A DNA stretch of 64,000 bases from Aquatica leii (lineage: Eukaryota; Arthropoda; Insecta; Coleoptera; Lampyridae), in the NCBI GenBank assembly GCA_035610365.1, contig CM069435.1:87887389-87951388 (forward strand), given 5' to 3'. Under the pieces are notes generated by a model that saw only the letters and a list, made by a program, of their open reading frames with translations, was not told the DNA's origin and did not search any database. A program made the translations under genes and the position numbers. This document shows, piece by piece, positions 47,401 to 57,275 of this stretch; the stretch's first letter is position 1; every line of letters starts with the position of its first letter.

Positions 47401-47569
47401 TTTTTCCGTTGAAACAAAAAACGATCAGTTTGTCAGCCATATTAGTACGTTGATTCTTGTGTTGTTACTTTTTGTTCTTTAACACACGATAAGTGACAAA
47501 TGACTTGTTTGCTACAGTAAGCTTTTGATTCTCGTGCGGTACATTTCTAAGTGGTTTTTTGATCAGTTC

Positions 47570-48295
47570 ATGCCTAAAGCAAGAAGGTACGGAAATTCCC
47601 ATGAACGGAGCGACTTTAATAGGCGACAAATAGTGTGTCTGAGAGAGGCTGCTTTATCATTTAGAGAGATTGTCACTAGAACGAATAGGAGTCTGAGTAT
47701 TATGGTACGCTGTTGTCAGGCATGGTTCCAGGAAAGCTGAAAAACAATAGGTACAAGACGCCGTTCGAGAACGACAGACTGTAAAGATCGTCGCCTTAAA
47801 TTTTTAGCGTTAAGGGACCGCTCAATGGTTTGTAGAACATGGAAATCTTATATGGATGCGAACCTTCTATCATCGCGTAAGAAGTTTTTGGCTGCGTTCA
47901 TATTGTCCTCGCCGTTTGCAGAGTGGTGCAGAGAACGAGTTTAGTAGGACTGCCTATTGCCTTCGGTAGTAGATCATTGGTCTTCATTAGAGGCAACATG
48001 ACCGTCCAACGTTAGATTCTGGACGTGATGAAAACGCATGTATTAATTTACCTCAGAACTCTTTAAAATTCATTGTTCGAACAAACCAATTTGAGTGTAA
48101 TCAAGTTGATTTACTACCTTGGCCACCAAGATCTCCAGATTTTTCCCCTACAGACACGGCATTTGGTGCCGCCGCGCTGTATAGGTGGCATGGGACAGGA
48201 CTCTCTAGAAAGAAATTATTAATCTCATTGGGAGTATGCCCAAACGTGTCAATGAGTGCATAGCATAACGCAGTATGGGGGTCCATTTACTAGGA
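47570..48295 (+). pseudogene. Tc1-like transposase remnant
   Basis: The frame from ATG 47570 (in an open stretch from 47525) reads HERSDFNRRQIVCLREAALS and FREIVTRTNRSLSIMVRCCQ, then a shifted RRRSRTT and RLKFLALRDRS. These match the N-terminal helix-turn-helix of Tc1-like transposases (usual LSDFERGRIVGLREAGLSYRxIAxRxGRxxSTVxRxWQxW and RxLxRxALxDRxAS). The C-terminal end is visible as LPWPPRSPDFSP (about 48116-48151), with the third catalytic aspartate, and SMPKRVNECIA (about 48235). The middle, with the first two aspartates, is decayed or deleted. It binds its inverted repeats through the N-terminus when intact. This copy is dead. Confidence 0.8.
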
Positions 48296-48550
48296 ATTTC
48301 GATCGTTCATATATTATTAAAATAAACGATTCAATACTGGATGTTCTGATTTCTATGTCACTCGGTATATGAATATGTTTAAATCTAAAAAGGATGTTTC
48401 TGATAGTGTGGAACATACCACAGACGCTCGCAACATTAGTAATAGTTCAAATAAGTGACATAGTCACCACACCGTGCCAATCTTTGATAAAATCATTACA
48501 ATTTTTAACCTTTAACGTAGACCCAAAGGCTTCTACTACCGCGGTCTACA

Positions 48551-48596
48551 CTAATATTAGAACGTCTTCCGGGTTTAGACCGTGTTGATGTGTAAC
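48551..48596 (-). repeat. Inverted copy of the PLE 3' terminal sequence upstream of PLE copy B
   Basis: The minus strand reads GTTACACATCAACACGGTCT, then AAACCCGGAAGACGTTC and TAATATTAG. It matches the 3' end of copies E, F and C (for example 27276-27321) at about 85 percent by eye. It lies 35 bases before the first recognisable N-terminal codon of PLE copy B and points the other way. PLEs can be bounded by terminal repeats in direct or inverted order, so this may be the true left end of copy B. Confidence 0.6.
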
Positions 48597-48630
48597 TCAA
48601 AAGGTTTCAACGCGTAAAAAAAAGAAACAG

Positions 48631-49205
48631 TAGTCAATTTGTCACTTTGATTCTTACTTCAAACATTTTATGTGCTGTTGAGTATTCTATAAAACATCTT
48701 CCTCGCCACATCTCAGATGCCGTTCGTACTCAAACTTGCAAAATGTTTGAATTCTTTAATTCCTAAATCTAACATTTCTAAGTTAGCTTTGAAAAGTCTT
48801 CGTAAGAATTGTTCTTCCAGCCGACAAAGGCAACGGTACTGTTATTTTCAACCAAACTGATTACGTTGAGAAAATATATTTTATTTTGTCAGAGGATACG
48901 TATACTTCTTTAACTCGAAATCTAACTTCAAATATTGAACGCGAGGTCAGCAAAAACCAAGCGTCGATTTATCCTCGCAGCTTTTCAACCACTTCTATAC
49001 GGACTTCCTAAGTACACAAAAATAGGTATACCTTTTAGACCTATCGTCAATACTATCCAATCTTCTACTTACAAGCTAGCCAGGTTTTTATCCAACATTT
49101 TTTTCCGAATTTACAGGTAAAACCTCTTTTTTAATTCATTTCATTCGACTTTTAAAATCTATAAAGCTCGATACTCAAAATCTTCTTGTGAGTTTTGATG
49201 TCACT
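48631..49205 (+). pseudogene. PLE copy B: N-terminal domain and first RT blocks
   Basis: SNILCAVEYSIKHLPRHISD and AVRTQTCKMF are followed, after breaks, by ALKSLRKN and LPADKGNGTVIFNQTDYVEK. Then come YFILSEDTYTSLTRNLTSNI and, shifted, LYGLPK-like and FRPIVNTIQSSTYKLARFLS blocks, then LLVSFDVTLLHQS, in which SFDV carries the first catalytic aspartate of motif A. The N1 insertion starts a few codons later. Confidence 0.8.
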
Positions 49206-49211
49206 TTACTT

Positions 49212-50760
49212 CATCAAAGTTTGTTACATGCAAAACTTGTTAAAACGAAAGTTGTTTGAATGAAAGTAACATAAATAAGGTAAATTGCCAGTACTCAGTG
49301 AACATGGCCGTGAGTTAAATTCTAAAATCCGTGAATGATTTGGAAAGAAAACATATAAAAGTAAACGTCAAACGCAAAGAGTGCTAAGAAGGTTTATAAA
49401 TCAAAAGAGCATCTGGACCTTGCCAACCCGTTTCTGTAGAATACACTCTAAACGGGACTTACCGTATCAGAGTGTATTTTACTAAAATTTGAAATTTATA
49501 CAAACCCGAAGGCCAACAAAATAAAAGCGTTGTTAGAATAACAATTTAACGTTTATTTAACATCAAAAAAATACAAACAATAATCAAAAAATAGTATGAA
49601 ATTAAATTATAAACACAAAAAAACAAAAATGAAAAGAAAGAAATACATGAATTAACGTAGTTGCAGAAATCGGAAAAAAATGACTTAAATTAAAACAAAA
49701 TATAATACAAAATAAAAATTCCGTAAATCTTAAATCTAAAGTCTGATAATAGCAATTTGTCGGGTTTAACGTCGATATAAACAAATTGACAATATTTACA
49801 TAGTGTCTTTAAAATCAAAAAAGCGACAAAAACAAAGTAAATGTCACAAAAAAAATTTACTGCATGGTGCTATAAAGCTTTTAAAGCATAAGTTTGCGAA
49901 AAATTGATTTTGTTTAAATTGTCACTATAAATACCTTAATTTGTTTGCGAAGTTCTAGATAGTGTGCTTTTTGTTTGGTGGTAAGCCTACCAGATGATAT
50001 TGCCAAAATTCGGGTAGTTATAGGTCTGCAATAATTCATCACCACAAGGCGAAATGGAATAATAAGGCACAAAGTCGGCACTTAACACATTACATTTTTT
50101 GATACGATAATTCACTCGGGTACCAGTGATCTCTCGAGACCGTAATAGACACAAACTAAGAAGATTTTCTTAACATAATTTTCACTGCACCCGTTAATAA
50201 CTCTTTGAACACGAACACCGAGAAATTAAGGCCTGAAATCTACTCAGGAACTACATTCTCAAGTCGTGAGGTATGAGCGAAATCTTCGAAACTTAACTTA
50301 AAAACCAAAAATACGTCCCTTTATAACCTCGGGTTTCTCTACTACGGCAAGAAATCATGGCAGCAACTTATAAATATAACTCTAAATGAAACAAACGAAC
50401 ATAATATCGAATTTCTGGTATCTTCAGAAACTAAATAAGAATTATCGGAAACATAAATCATTTAACAATCTGAATTTTATTAATACAAAGGAAACGCGAA
50501 ATCGGCGTACAGCACACTAATATTAAAGCAACGTAAAACCATAAATTAATTGAAAACAAAATTTACTTACAAGTTTGAAATGACAAATATGGTTTGAAAT
50601 ACGTCAATTAAATATCAACTTAACAAAAATCGCTTATAACATGACTTAACCGCACTGATCTCTCTTAACTGCCAACGTAAATTTAAAACAATCGAAAATA
50701 GGAGGATTTGTCATAAAATAAGTAGAAAAATGGTAACGTAGACTACAAATTCCTATTAAA
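49212..50760 (+). mobile_element. Unidentified insertion (family N1) inside PLE copy B
   Basis: The first 340 bases match the insertion in PLE copy A (18332-18660), and a following A-rich part matches more weakly. A short TTTACTT occurs at both edges (about 49205 and 50757), possibly a 7-base target duplication. The insert lies in the same orientation as the PLE here but opposite in copy A. It has no recognisable protein, no terminal repeats that I can confirm and a very AT-rich right half. Confidence 0.5.
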
Positions 50761-50769
50761 GATTTACTT

Positions 50770-51720
50770 ATTATCATCGAGAAAATTCTGTCTCACCATG
50801 ACAAAGATTCGAGTTTGGTTCATCTTATTTTTATCAACAACTTACTTTCAATTTGATAACAAGTTTTGGGTCACGCTTGCGTTCTTCTTTATCTCCTGTA
50901 GTAGTTAACATTTTTATGGAATCCTTTGAAATAGTTTATTATTTGATCCCATGTTCGTCTTGAATTGTTTAGGTTTCTTGATCATCTAAACAACGAACAC
51001 TCTAATATTAAATTCACTATGTAAATATAAAAGAATGTTTTTTTACCATTTCTCCACGTTCTTGTGACACGTAAATCTAACTAATTTTTAGGCTACTCTG
51101 CTATTCTGATTCGGAACTTCGTCATCTTACTAGAACTGTATAAAGGAATGGTTGTATAAGGCGGGATATTTAGGTAGTTACAAATCGTCGTCTACATCCT
51201 TGTACTCGAGTACCCAAGGACTTTTCTACTTTAGATTCCAATCCAAAATTGACAATTTTACTTTACATCTATAAGGATGCAGGTTAAATAAGGAAACAAG
51301 TTGTAAAATGGTATTAAACCCATATTCAACTCAACAGGTAAATTCTCTCAAATTCTTTCTTCTCCCAATAACAATTTTTTTACATTTTCATCTCAAGGTG
51401 TATGCTAAATTATTTGTTAATGTGGTATAGTTTATATTGGTGAAACTGGTTGTTCTGTCATCACACGTATTTCGTATTTCAGAAGTTAATTGTTGTATAA
51501 AGAAAAGACATGTTTCCAAATCTGCTGTTGCTGAACATTATTTTACTACAGGCCACAATATAGATTTTGATAACGCTTTGGTTACTGCAAACTCTCTATT
51601 AGTGTTTAATAGGAAAGTCCGAGAACTTCAATGGTGACAACAGTTTTGAACCATCCCCTCTTTGGTCCCCGGTTGTTACTGGTTTATTGAAGACACGCCT
51701 CTTTTTGACAGTAACGTAAT
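50770..51720 (+). pseudogene. PLE copy B: RT C-terminal part and GIY-YIG remnant
   Basis: AYFQFDNKF at about 50845 and SPVVVNIFMESFEIV are RT motif B neighbours. From 51100 come DSELRHLTRT, NRRLHP, and later a GETGR-like segment written as WLFCHH in a shifted frame. AVAEHYFTTGHNIDFDNALV is open in the 66-codon frame 51437-51637, with SLLVFNRKVRE. The GIY-YIG core sequence can be followed at the DNA level at 51400-51460 (GTTTATATTGGTGAAACTGG encodes YIGET). Several stops. Confidence 0.75.
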
Positions 51721-51884
51721 TAGAGTCAAGCTCATTCCACCACGACGATACTTCTATATATACGCAAACAACGTTTTTTTAAGCCACTTTTATGGAGTTT
51801 AGAATTTGGCTTGCTTCACAAGGTCATTACTTAACTAAGAAAATTTTTGTTAAATTATCGTTTACTTCTTTAAGTTTTTGATTT

Positions 51885-51930
51885 TACGATCTGATAAAGC
51901 CCCTTACAAAAGTAGGCGAAACCTTGGATT
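51885..51930 (+). other. Hammerhead-like motif of PLE copy B
   Basis: ACGAT, CTGATAA (51891-51897), AGCCCC, TTACAAAAG, TAGGC, GAAAC (51918-51922). The sixth base of the first box is changed from G to A. The sequence after the motif differs from copies C, E and F. Confidence 0.4.
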
Positions 51931-52090
51931 AAAACATCACCAGTGGACGTTTTAATTTTTTACGTAGAATTAAATTTACATTACTAAAAAGAAGATATTT
52001 GAAACTTACTGTTACATAGAAAACATGTCTCGTTAGATTCGACTAAAGATGTCACAAAAAGTCAGTCATATACTCACTGGCGTAGCTCCC

Positions 52091-52108
52091 TCGGCTAGAT
52101 CTAGCCGA
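52091..52108. repeat. 18-base perfect palindrome
   Basis: TCGGCTAGATCTAGCCGA is identical on both strands. The sister repeat unit at about 52487 has the same sequence with a single change (AGGCGA), so the palindrome predates or was kept after duplication. Confidence 0.7.
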
Positions 52109-52560
52109 TCGGGTTAAGTAAACTCTTTACGCTGAAGTAAGAATAAGTTTTGAACCATCCTCTCTTTAGTTTCCGATTGTTACTGCTTTATTGAAGACAC
52201 GCTTCTTTTTGAAAGTAACCTTATCAGAGTCGACCTCATTCCACCACGACGATACTTCTACATATATATCGTTTTTTAAGCCACTTTTATGGAGTTTAGA
52301 ATTTGGCTTGGTTCACAAGTTGATTATCTAACTCTGCATCAATTGTATTGCCAGTGGACGTTTTAGTTACTAAGAAGATCTTTGAAGTAAAATTTACTGT
52401 TACATAGAAAACACGTCTCTTTAGAATCGATTAAAGATGTCACAAAAAGGTTATACAAGTCATGTACTCACTGGTGTAGCTCGTTCGGCTAGATCTAGGC
52501 GATGAGGTTAGGTAAAGTTTTTACGCTGACGTAAGAATAATAAGTTTTGGGCACAAATAC

Positions 52561-53100
52561 AACAATAAATAACAGGATGGATACTGAGTATAACGTATAT
52601 GCTACTGCTTCTTTGTAAACTTCGTTCAGTGCTAGAAATGTTAAACCCTTGTTTAAAGTTCACTCATAGTATAGAAAAAGTTTGATTATTTTTACAATTA
52701 GACCGCTAGTTGTAGCATCGACTGTATAAACGAGCGCCAAGAGTATAAATCATCATGTTTTGACACGTCTATAGGTATGCTCAACGGAAACCCCACAGAC
52801 AAAAATTATCCTCGTATTTTAATTGTAAACTTGTGGGATAACCACCAATAAATCAAAATTCAAGACTAGCACTTAATTAATACAATATAACCACTACGCT
52901 GTGAAAGTTAAAAAAGTGGCAATCCAATTAACCGTGAAACAAAAATAAGTAACAGAGTTGCCATCGACAATATTGACCATACGCATGAAAATTTTGAACT
53001 TTTTAAATTTGTTGGGGTGGTCATCTTGTACGATTTTTAAATTTCCCACTAAAAATTGATATGTTATTGGTTAACATTGTTTTAAAAGTTTCTGACTGTC
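52561..53100. other. AT-rich stretch with no recognised gene
   Basis: Nothing recognised. Confidence 0.35.
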
Positions 53101-53720
53101 AATATTAATCAACAACAAATCAAAAAGCTACTTATATTTTTTTAATCGATTTTATTAATAGGCAACACAAAAAGCTTCTAAGGAATACATTTTTGTGATT
53201 TAATTCTTTATTGATAATTTATTATTTTATGCATGATAAAACAAACTTTTCAATCCATATTTGAAATAGGCAACACCAAAATCTACATGGCGCATTCAAA
53301 AAGATCTTTATTGATAATTTATTATAAATTGTCATTCTTTAAATCCAAAACGGATCCTTAATAAAAATAAGTTTAAAAAATAATACTTTTTCAAACAATG
53401 TTAAAACTAGGCAACCCAAAGTTTGCAAGCAACATTTCCAAAAGATACCTTTTGTTGACTTATCTAGGATTTACCAAAAACAATCATTCGTTAACTATAA
53501 AACTCATAAAACTTACCATACCAGTCTTTTTCAATCGATTTTAAAAATAGGCAACACAAAAGCTTACGCCATGTATCGTTTTCAAAAAGTACACTTTTGT
53601 GATTTAACTCTGTATCGATAATATGCTAGAAACCGTTATTCTTTAAAACCAAAAGAAAACAAACTAATAAATTTAATCGATAAAAAACTAGGCAACCTAA
53701 AAATCGAGTTTATGTAACCA
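53100..53720 (+). repeat. Satellite B, right array (about five degenerate units)
   Basis: AGGCAACAC/AGGCAACCC/AGGCAACCT recurs at about 53160, 53268, 53412, 53548 and 53691, spaced 108-144 bases. Each unit has TTTTTCAATCGATTTT upstream and, in the better copies, AAAGTACACTTTTGTGATTT and GATAATTTATTATAAATTGT downstream. Same family and orientation as 46920-47400. Confidence 0.8.
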
Positions 53721-55800
53721 ACAAAATATAAAACCCAATTTTCTATTTTACTATTTATATATTTTTCAAATAATGTTTTTATTTGTCAGGAAAATTAGTA
53801 ATGTTAATTAACAGTTTTCATTTTGTCATATTATAACCTATGCCTACTCACTAATGTTTGTAAGAATTTTGGGAACTAAGCTATAATCCCATGTTTTGTC
53901 AAAAATGTATTAAAAACAAATTATCTTTAGTATTTATCGTTAATTTTATTTCAAAACGGTTTAATGTAGTATCATCCATTTCCTCTAATTGTAGTAATTT
54001 AAACTAATTAAAAGTTACACACTGATAGGTATAATAAAAGATAAGTTTAACAACTTAACTTCAGTTGTTGCTTAACTATGTCTAATTAGAATAAAACGCC
54101 TGCAGCTTAGGCAAGTAATTTATATAAAAAATTAACTTAGATTTAGATATGTCTCAACTAATAACAAATCTACATGGAAATTTGAACTAATCACAATACC
54201 TGTGAGACAATTGATAGATTGTAAGTTGTGAAACTACACCTGCAACAAAACTTGATTAATCACGTGGATTTTTAAGCGCCTCAGCAAGTGATGCATATAT
54301 TACGACTTTCGTACAAATAAAGTCTACCAAAAACAGCTGAAAAAACCTTAGCAAAAACGAACAGAACTTTTCAGCAACGAAATTTTTATTTTTAATTAAT
54401 TAAGCGAAGCGGTGCTTCACCCAAATTATTTTAACGTTGTTTTTAATAAAAATGATTTTATAAAAGTGCCTGCGTGTGAAAAGTATAAGTAAGCATTGGT
54501 AATTTGTAGCTGAAAAAAAAGTGCAAATGATGTCTTAAAACGCACCGTGGTGCTAGTACTATGTTTCTATGGCAATATCGATCAGACTGGGCTGTAAGAG
54601 AGGGCGATCCCGCGAGTTCCTCTAGTAGCTGATATCCAACCGAGCTACAAGTGTCAAGTAAGCCATGCCGATTTAGTTAAACGCGTTAAATACTCTGGTG
54701 CTTTCTTTAACTCGGTACGTGTAAAATGACCGTCGCGGTGTTGCGTCTTAATTCTAATTTAATTTGCTTAACATACGTGTAGCATAATGTCGGTGGGTAA
54801 AAAATTTAATTTCAAGCACGTGACGTCACAGAAGCTAGCTTTTACGTTTCTCTAAACGCGAGACAAAAAAAAATTGCTAGATTTAGGCTGAAAGGTCTTG
54901 AGCCCAAGGTTTTTTTGTGCCACTGTCTTGACAAAGAAAAATCCTCGGGAAAAAAGTTTAGGGAAACGAGCAGTAGCTTACATCTAAGAGAACGTCTTGG
55001 ACGTACGTAGTTTCTTTCATGTCAACTACAGACATCAGCAACAAGTGGTTAAAATGTAGGTTATTACATTTCAAAAAAAAATGTTTTTGCTATTACTACA
55101 GATTTAACTCATTAAAAGGTATTGCGCTTCTCTTAAAAGGAAAAGTTTCGACTTAATTACATAATTATGGTAATTTAATCAAAGGGTAACTAACCATAAT
55201 AATTAAAGTGCTTAAGCATTTACTGGCACGAAGTATTTTCAGCGCGTCTAATTAATTAATTTACCAAAAACACAATTATCATTAATGATTTAATCAATAT
55301 TAATGAACGACGTGCGACATAACCTCAAACTTTATGTATATGTGTGATGAAGTAAAAATTTGCAACTTTATTAAACTCGAAGTTGTATATTTCGAATGCA
55401 AATTGCGGGCGGTTTGTGCTATTTTATGTGGCTGTTTACGCGTAGGTTAGTTTGCAAAATTTTCGATTTTGTCGTAGGCGTTTGCCGTTGGAACTTATTT
55501 TGAAATCAAATCGGCGCGCGATTTAAGCCCCGCCTTTGCTTTATAAAATAGTTCAGCACTCGATGATTTTAATGTTTATAACAGTTATTACGTCATTGGT
55601 CTAAGTTTGTGGGTAGGTATCTAGATTAGTGTTAAACTTTAACGACATATGTAACCGCGTCGTGTTGTCTAACAACAACTAATAATAACAATTGTTTCCG
55701 ATCTTAACAATATGAACGAAACCTGACTGCAATTCTTTTATTTCCAGTAACTTAACTGAACACCAGCCTAAGTTTTTATTTTAATTATAAACTACGTTAA
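53721..55800. other. AT-rich stretch with no recognised gene
   Basis: No frame of note. 54540-54660 and 55380-55530 are somewhat richer in CG dinucleotides, but no exon can be supported. Confidence 0.4.
54817..54828. promoter_or_regulatory. Overlapping E-box and CRE palindromes
   Basis: CACGTG (54817-54822) overlaps TGACGTCA (54821-54828), the perfect cAMP-response element. Both are well-known bZIP/bHLH binding sites. A chance occurrence is possible, and no transcript start is visible nearby. Confidence 0.25.
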
Positions 55801-57060
55801 TTTAATGTTAGTTCATATTTTAGAAACGAATTAGGCACTAATCCTTCAGTTACGACAAAAAAGTTGTACAAGATGGGTAGTTTGTATAGTAAATTTAAAT
55901 TAACTACTCGACGAAATCATCAATCTACAGTTTTGGCACCCATAACTTAACGTCACTTAATCTTACTATTGTTTTCATCACGTCAAAACCACACTTAATT
56001 ATTTTTTAAAATAAATTCTGTTTAATCTTTAATTTACAACATAAAAGTGAGGTTAGGTGAGACTAAATTATACGACGTCAATTTAACGTCAGTTGACTGT
56101 TTTGTAATCTAAGTGAATAGACCTTCAGCTGTTTGAAAATTGAAGGCACTTGATGTACAACGAAAAAAATTGTAATATTAGGTGAAACAAAGTTAAGTTC
56201 ATTTTTTTATATAATCAGGTAGAGATCGAGTGCGAAAAAGTTAGGTTAGGCTAAGAATCATTTTCTTTAGTTATTTTTAAAATTACTAAATAAGTCTAAC
56301 GTTGCAACTATTAGCACCAATAAACAAATTCATTTGTCAGTGACTCAGCCTCACGCTTGTTTGAAAATAAGTGCATCTGTCAAATCCATAGACCAAACAG
56401 TTTATTACATATTATTAAATAAATTGAATTTATTAATCTTAATTTTTTATAACAAAAAAATGCCATTAGATAATAAGTCAACTGTATGACTACATTTTAA
56501 CATCAGTTGGCTTAAGATTTTTGTTTTTTTTTGCCGGATCGAACATAAGTTAAATTAGGTTAGAAAAAAATCTTTTTTTATAAATCGATGAACGAACTTA
56601 GCACTAGAACTACAGTTTTTTTGGAATTTTAATGTGACGATCTTGCCTCAAAACAGTGACGTATATAGGTAATATATTTAGGTCAAGATCAATGTTATGT
56701 TAGGTAATTTGGGTAATGGGTACTAGCCCTGGCAAATTATGCATTGCAATAATTCACATTAGTTAATGCTTTTTATATTTTCTCATTTTGGAGGGGACCC
56801 GAGTCTCTTGCGCATCCCCCTTATATACGTCACTGGCACAAAATTACAGCTTGCTTTTGTAAAAGTTTAATTAAGCGAATCTGAAATAGTACAGAAATCT
56901 GCAGAAAGTGATACGTCAACTGTATGACGTTACTTTTACGTCAATTGGTTCAACACCGTTTATAGAAATAAAGGTTGCTTTGATAATTTATTACTGAACG
57001 TATTTGATGTACAATTAATGAGTTTATAAAGTTAGGCGACACAAAAGACGGTTAGGTTAG
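55800..57060 (+). repeat. Degenerate repeats with a period of roughly 410-435 bases
   Basis: A block like ACGTCAACTGTATGACGTTA followed by TTTTAACRTCAGTTGG recurs near 56067, 56478 and 56912, with a fainter copy near 58452. GTTAGGTTAG or similar lies near 56052, 56240, 56550, 56700 and 57050, and a TTAGCAC.A block near 56300 and 56596. The order is kept but sequence identity is low, so this is an old array. A MITE (56654-56835) sits within it. Confidence 0.5.
56654..56835. mobile_element. 182-bp MITE, hAT-like
   Basis: The left end CAGTGACGTATATAGG and the reverse complement of the right end CAGTGACGTATATAAGG match over 14-16 bases. Flanking 8-base sequences CCTCAAAA (56646-56653) and GCACAAAA (56836-56843) agree at six of eight positions, as expected for an aged hAT-type 8-bp target duplication. 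The interior is noncoding with a GC-richer right third. Confidence 0.7.
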
Positions 57061-57117
57061 ATAGGCTTTTAAACCAAACGTAAAAATACTCGATTGGTCA
57101 GCTGTTTTGTAAGCGTG

Positions 57118-57275
57118 GTTGCATAAAACATTGTTATCTTTGACAATATAGTTAACAATGGAATCATGTCGTTAATTGTAATAATTGGTCGTCAAATCAA
57201 TTGTTTTGCTGACGACATTGTTAAATTAATACCTACGATTTAGTTAACAACATGGTTAATTTTGCTTTATGCAAC
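57118..57275. mobile_element. 158-bp foldback MITE
   Basis: The ends GTTGCATAAAACATTGTTA and (reverse complement of the right end) GTTGCATAAAGCAAAATTA match at the outer 10-13 bases. The interior has further weak inverted similarity (ATGTCGTTAA against GACGACATTGTTAA). No coding content. Target duplication not clear. Confidence 0.5.

Larger units (their letters stand above)
48620..51930 (+). mobile_element. Penelope-like element, copy B, interrupted by a 1.5-kb insertion
   Basis: Plus-strand order: N-terminal domain (48631-48830), RT from LPADK to motif A (48835-49205), an unrelated insert (49212-50760), RT motif B region (50780-50950), then linker, GIY-YIG remnant and C-terminus (51100-51720), and a 3' hammerhead-like motif (51885-51930). 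This is the most complete PLE in the window, though many frameshifts and stops make it inactive. Motif B reads SPVVVNIFMESFEIV and the YVDD segment is deleted. Confidence 0.8.
51640..52560 (+). repeat. Tandem duplication of PLE 3' region plus adjoining sequence
   Basis: Unit 1 (about 51640-52145) and unit 2 (about 52146-52560) share CAGTTTTGAACCAT/AAGTTTTGAACCATCC, TTGAAGACACGC, ATTCCACCACGACGATACTT and CCACTTTTATGGAGTTTAG. They then share CCAGTGGACGTTTTA, ACTGTTACATAGAAAACA and ACTCACTGG.GTAGCTC. The hammerhead-like motif is present only in unit 1. The duplication must have followed PLE insertion. Confidence 0.8.

Noticed and set aside
56052-57060. Telomere-like GTTAGGTTAG segments
   Set aside because: Only two TTAGG units in a row at each site. 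A true interstitial telomere array would have many more.
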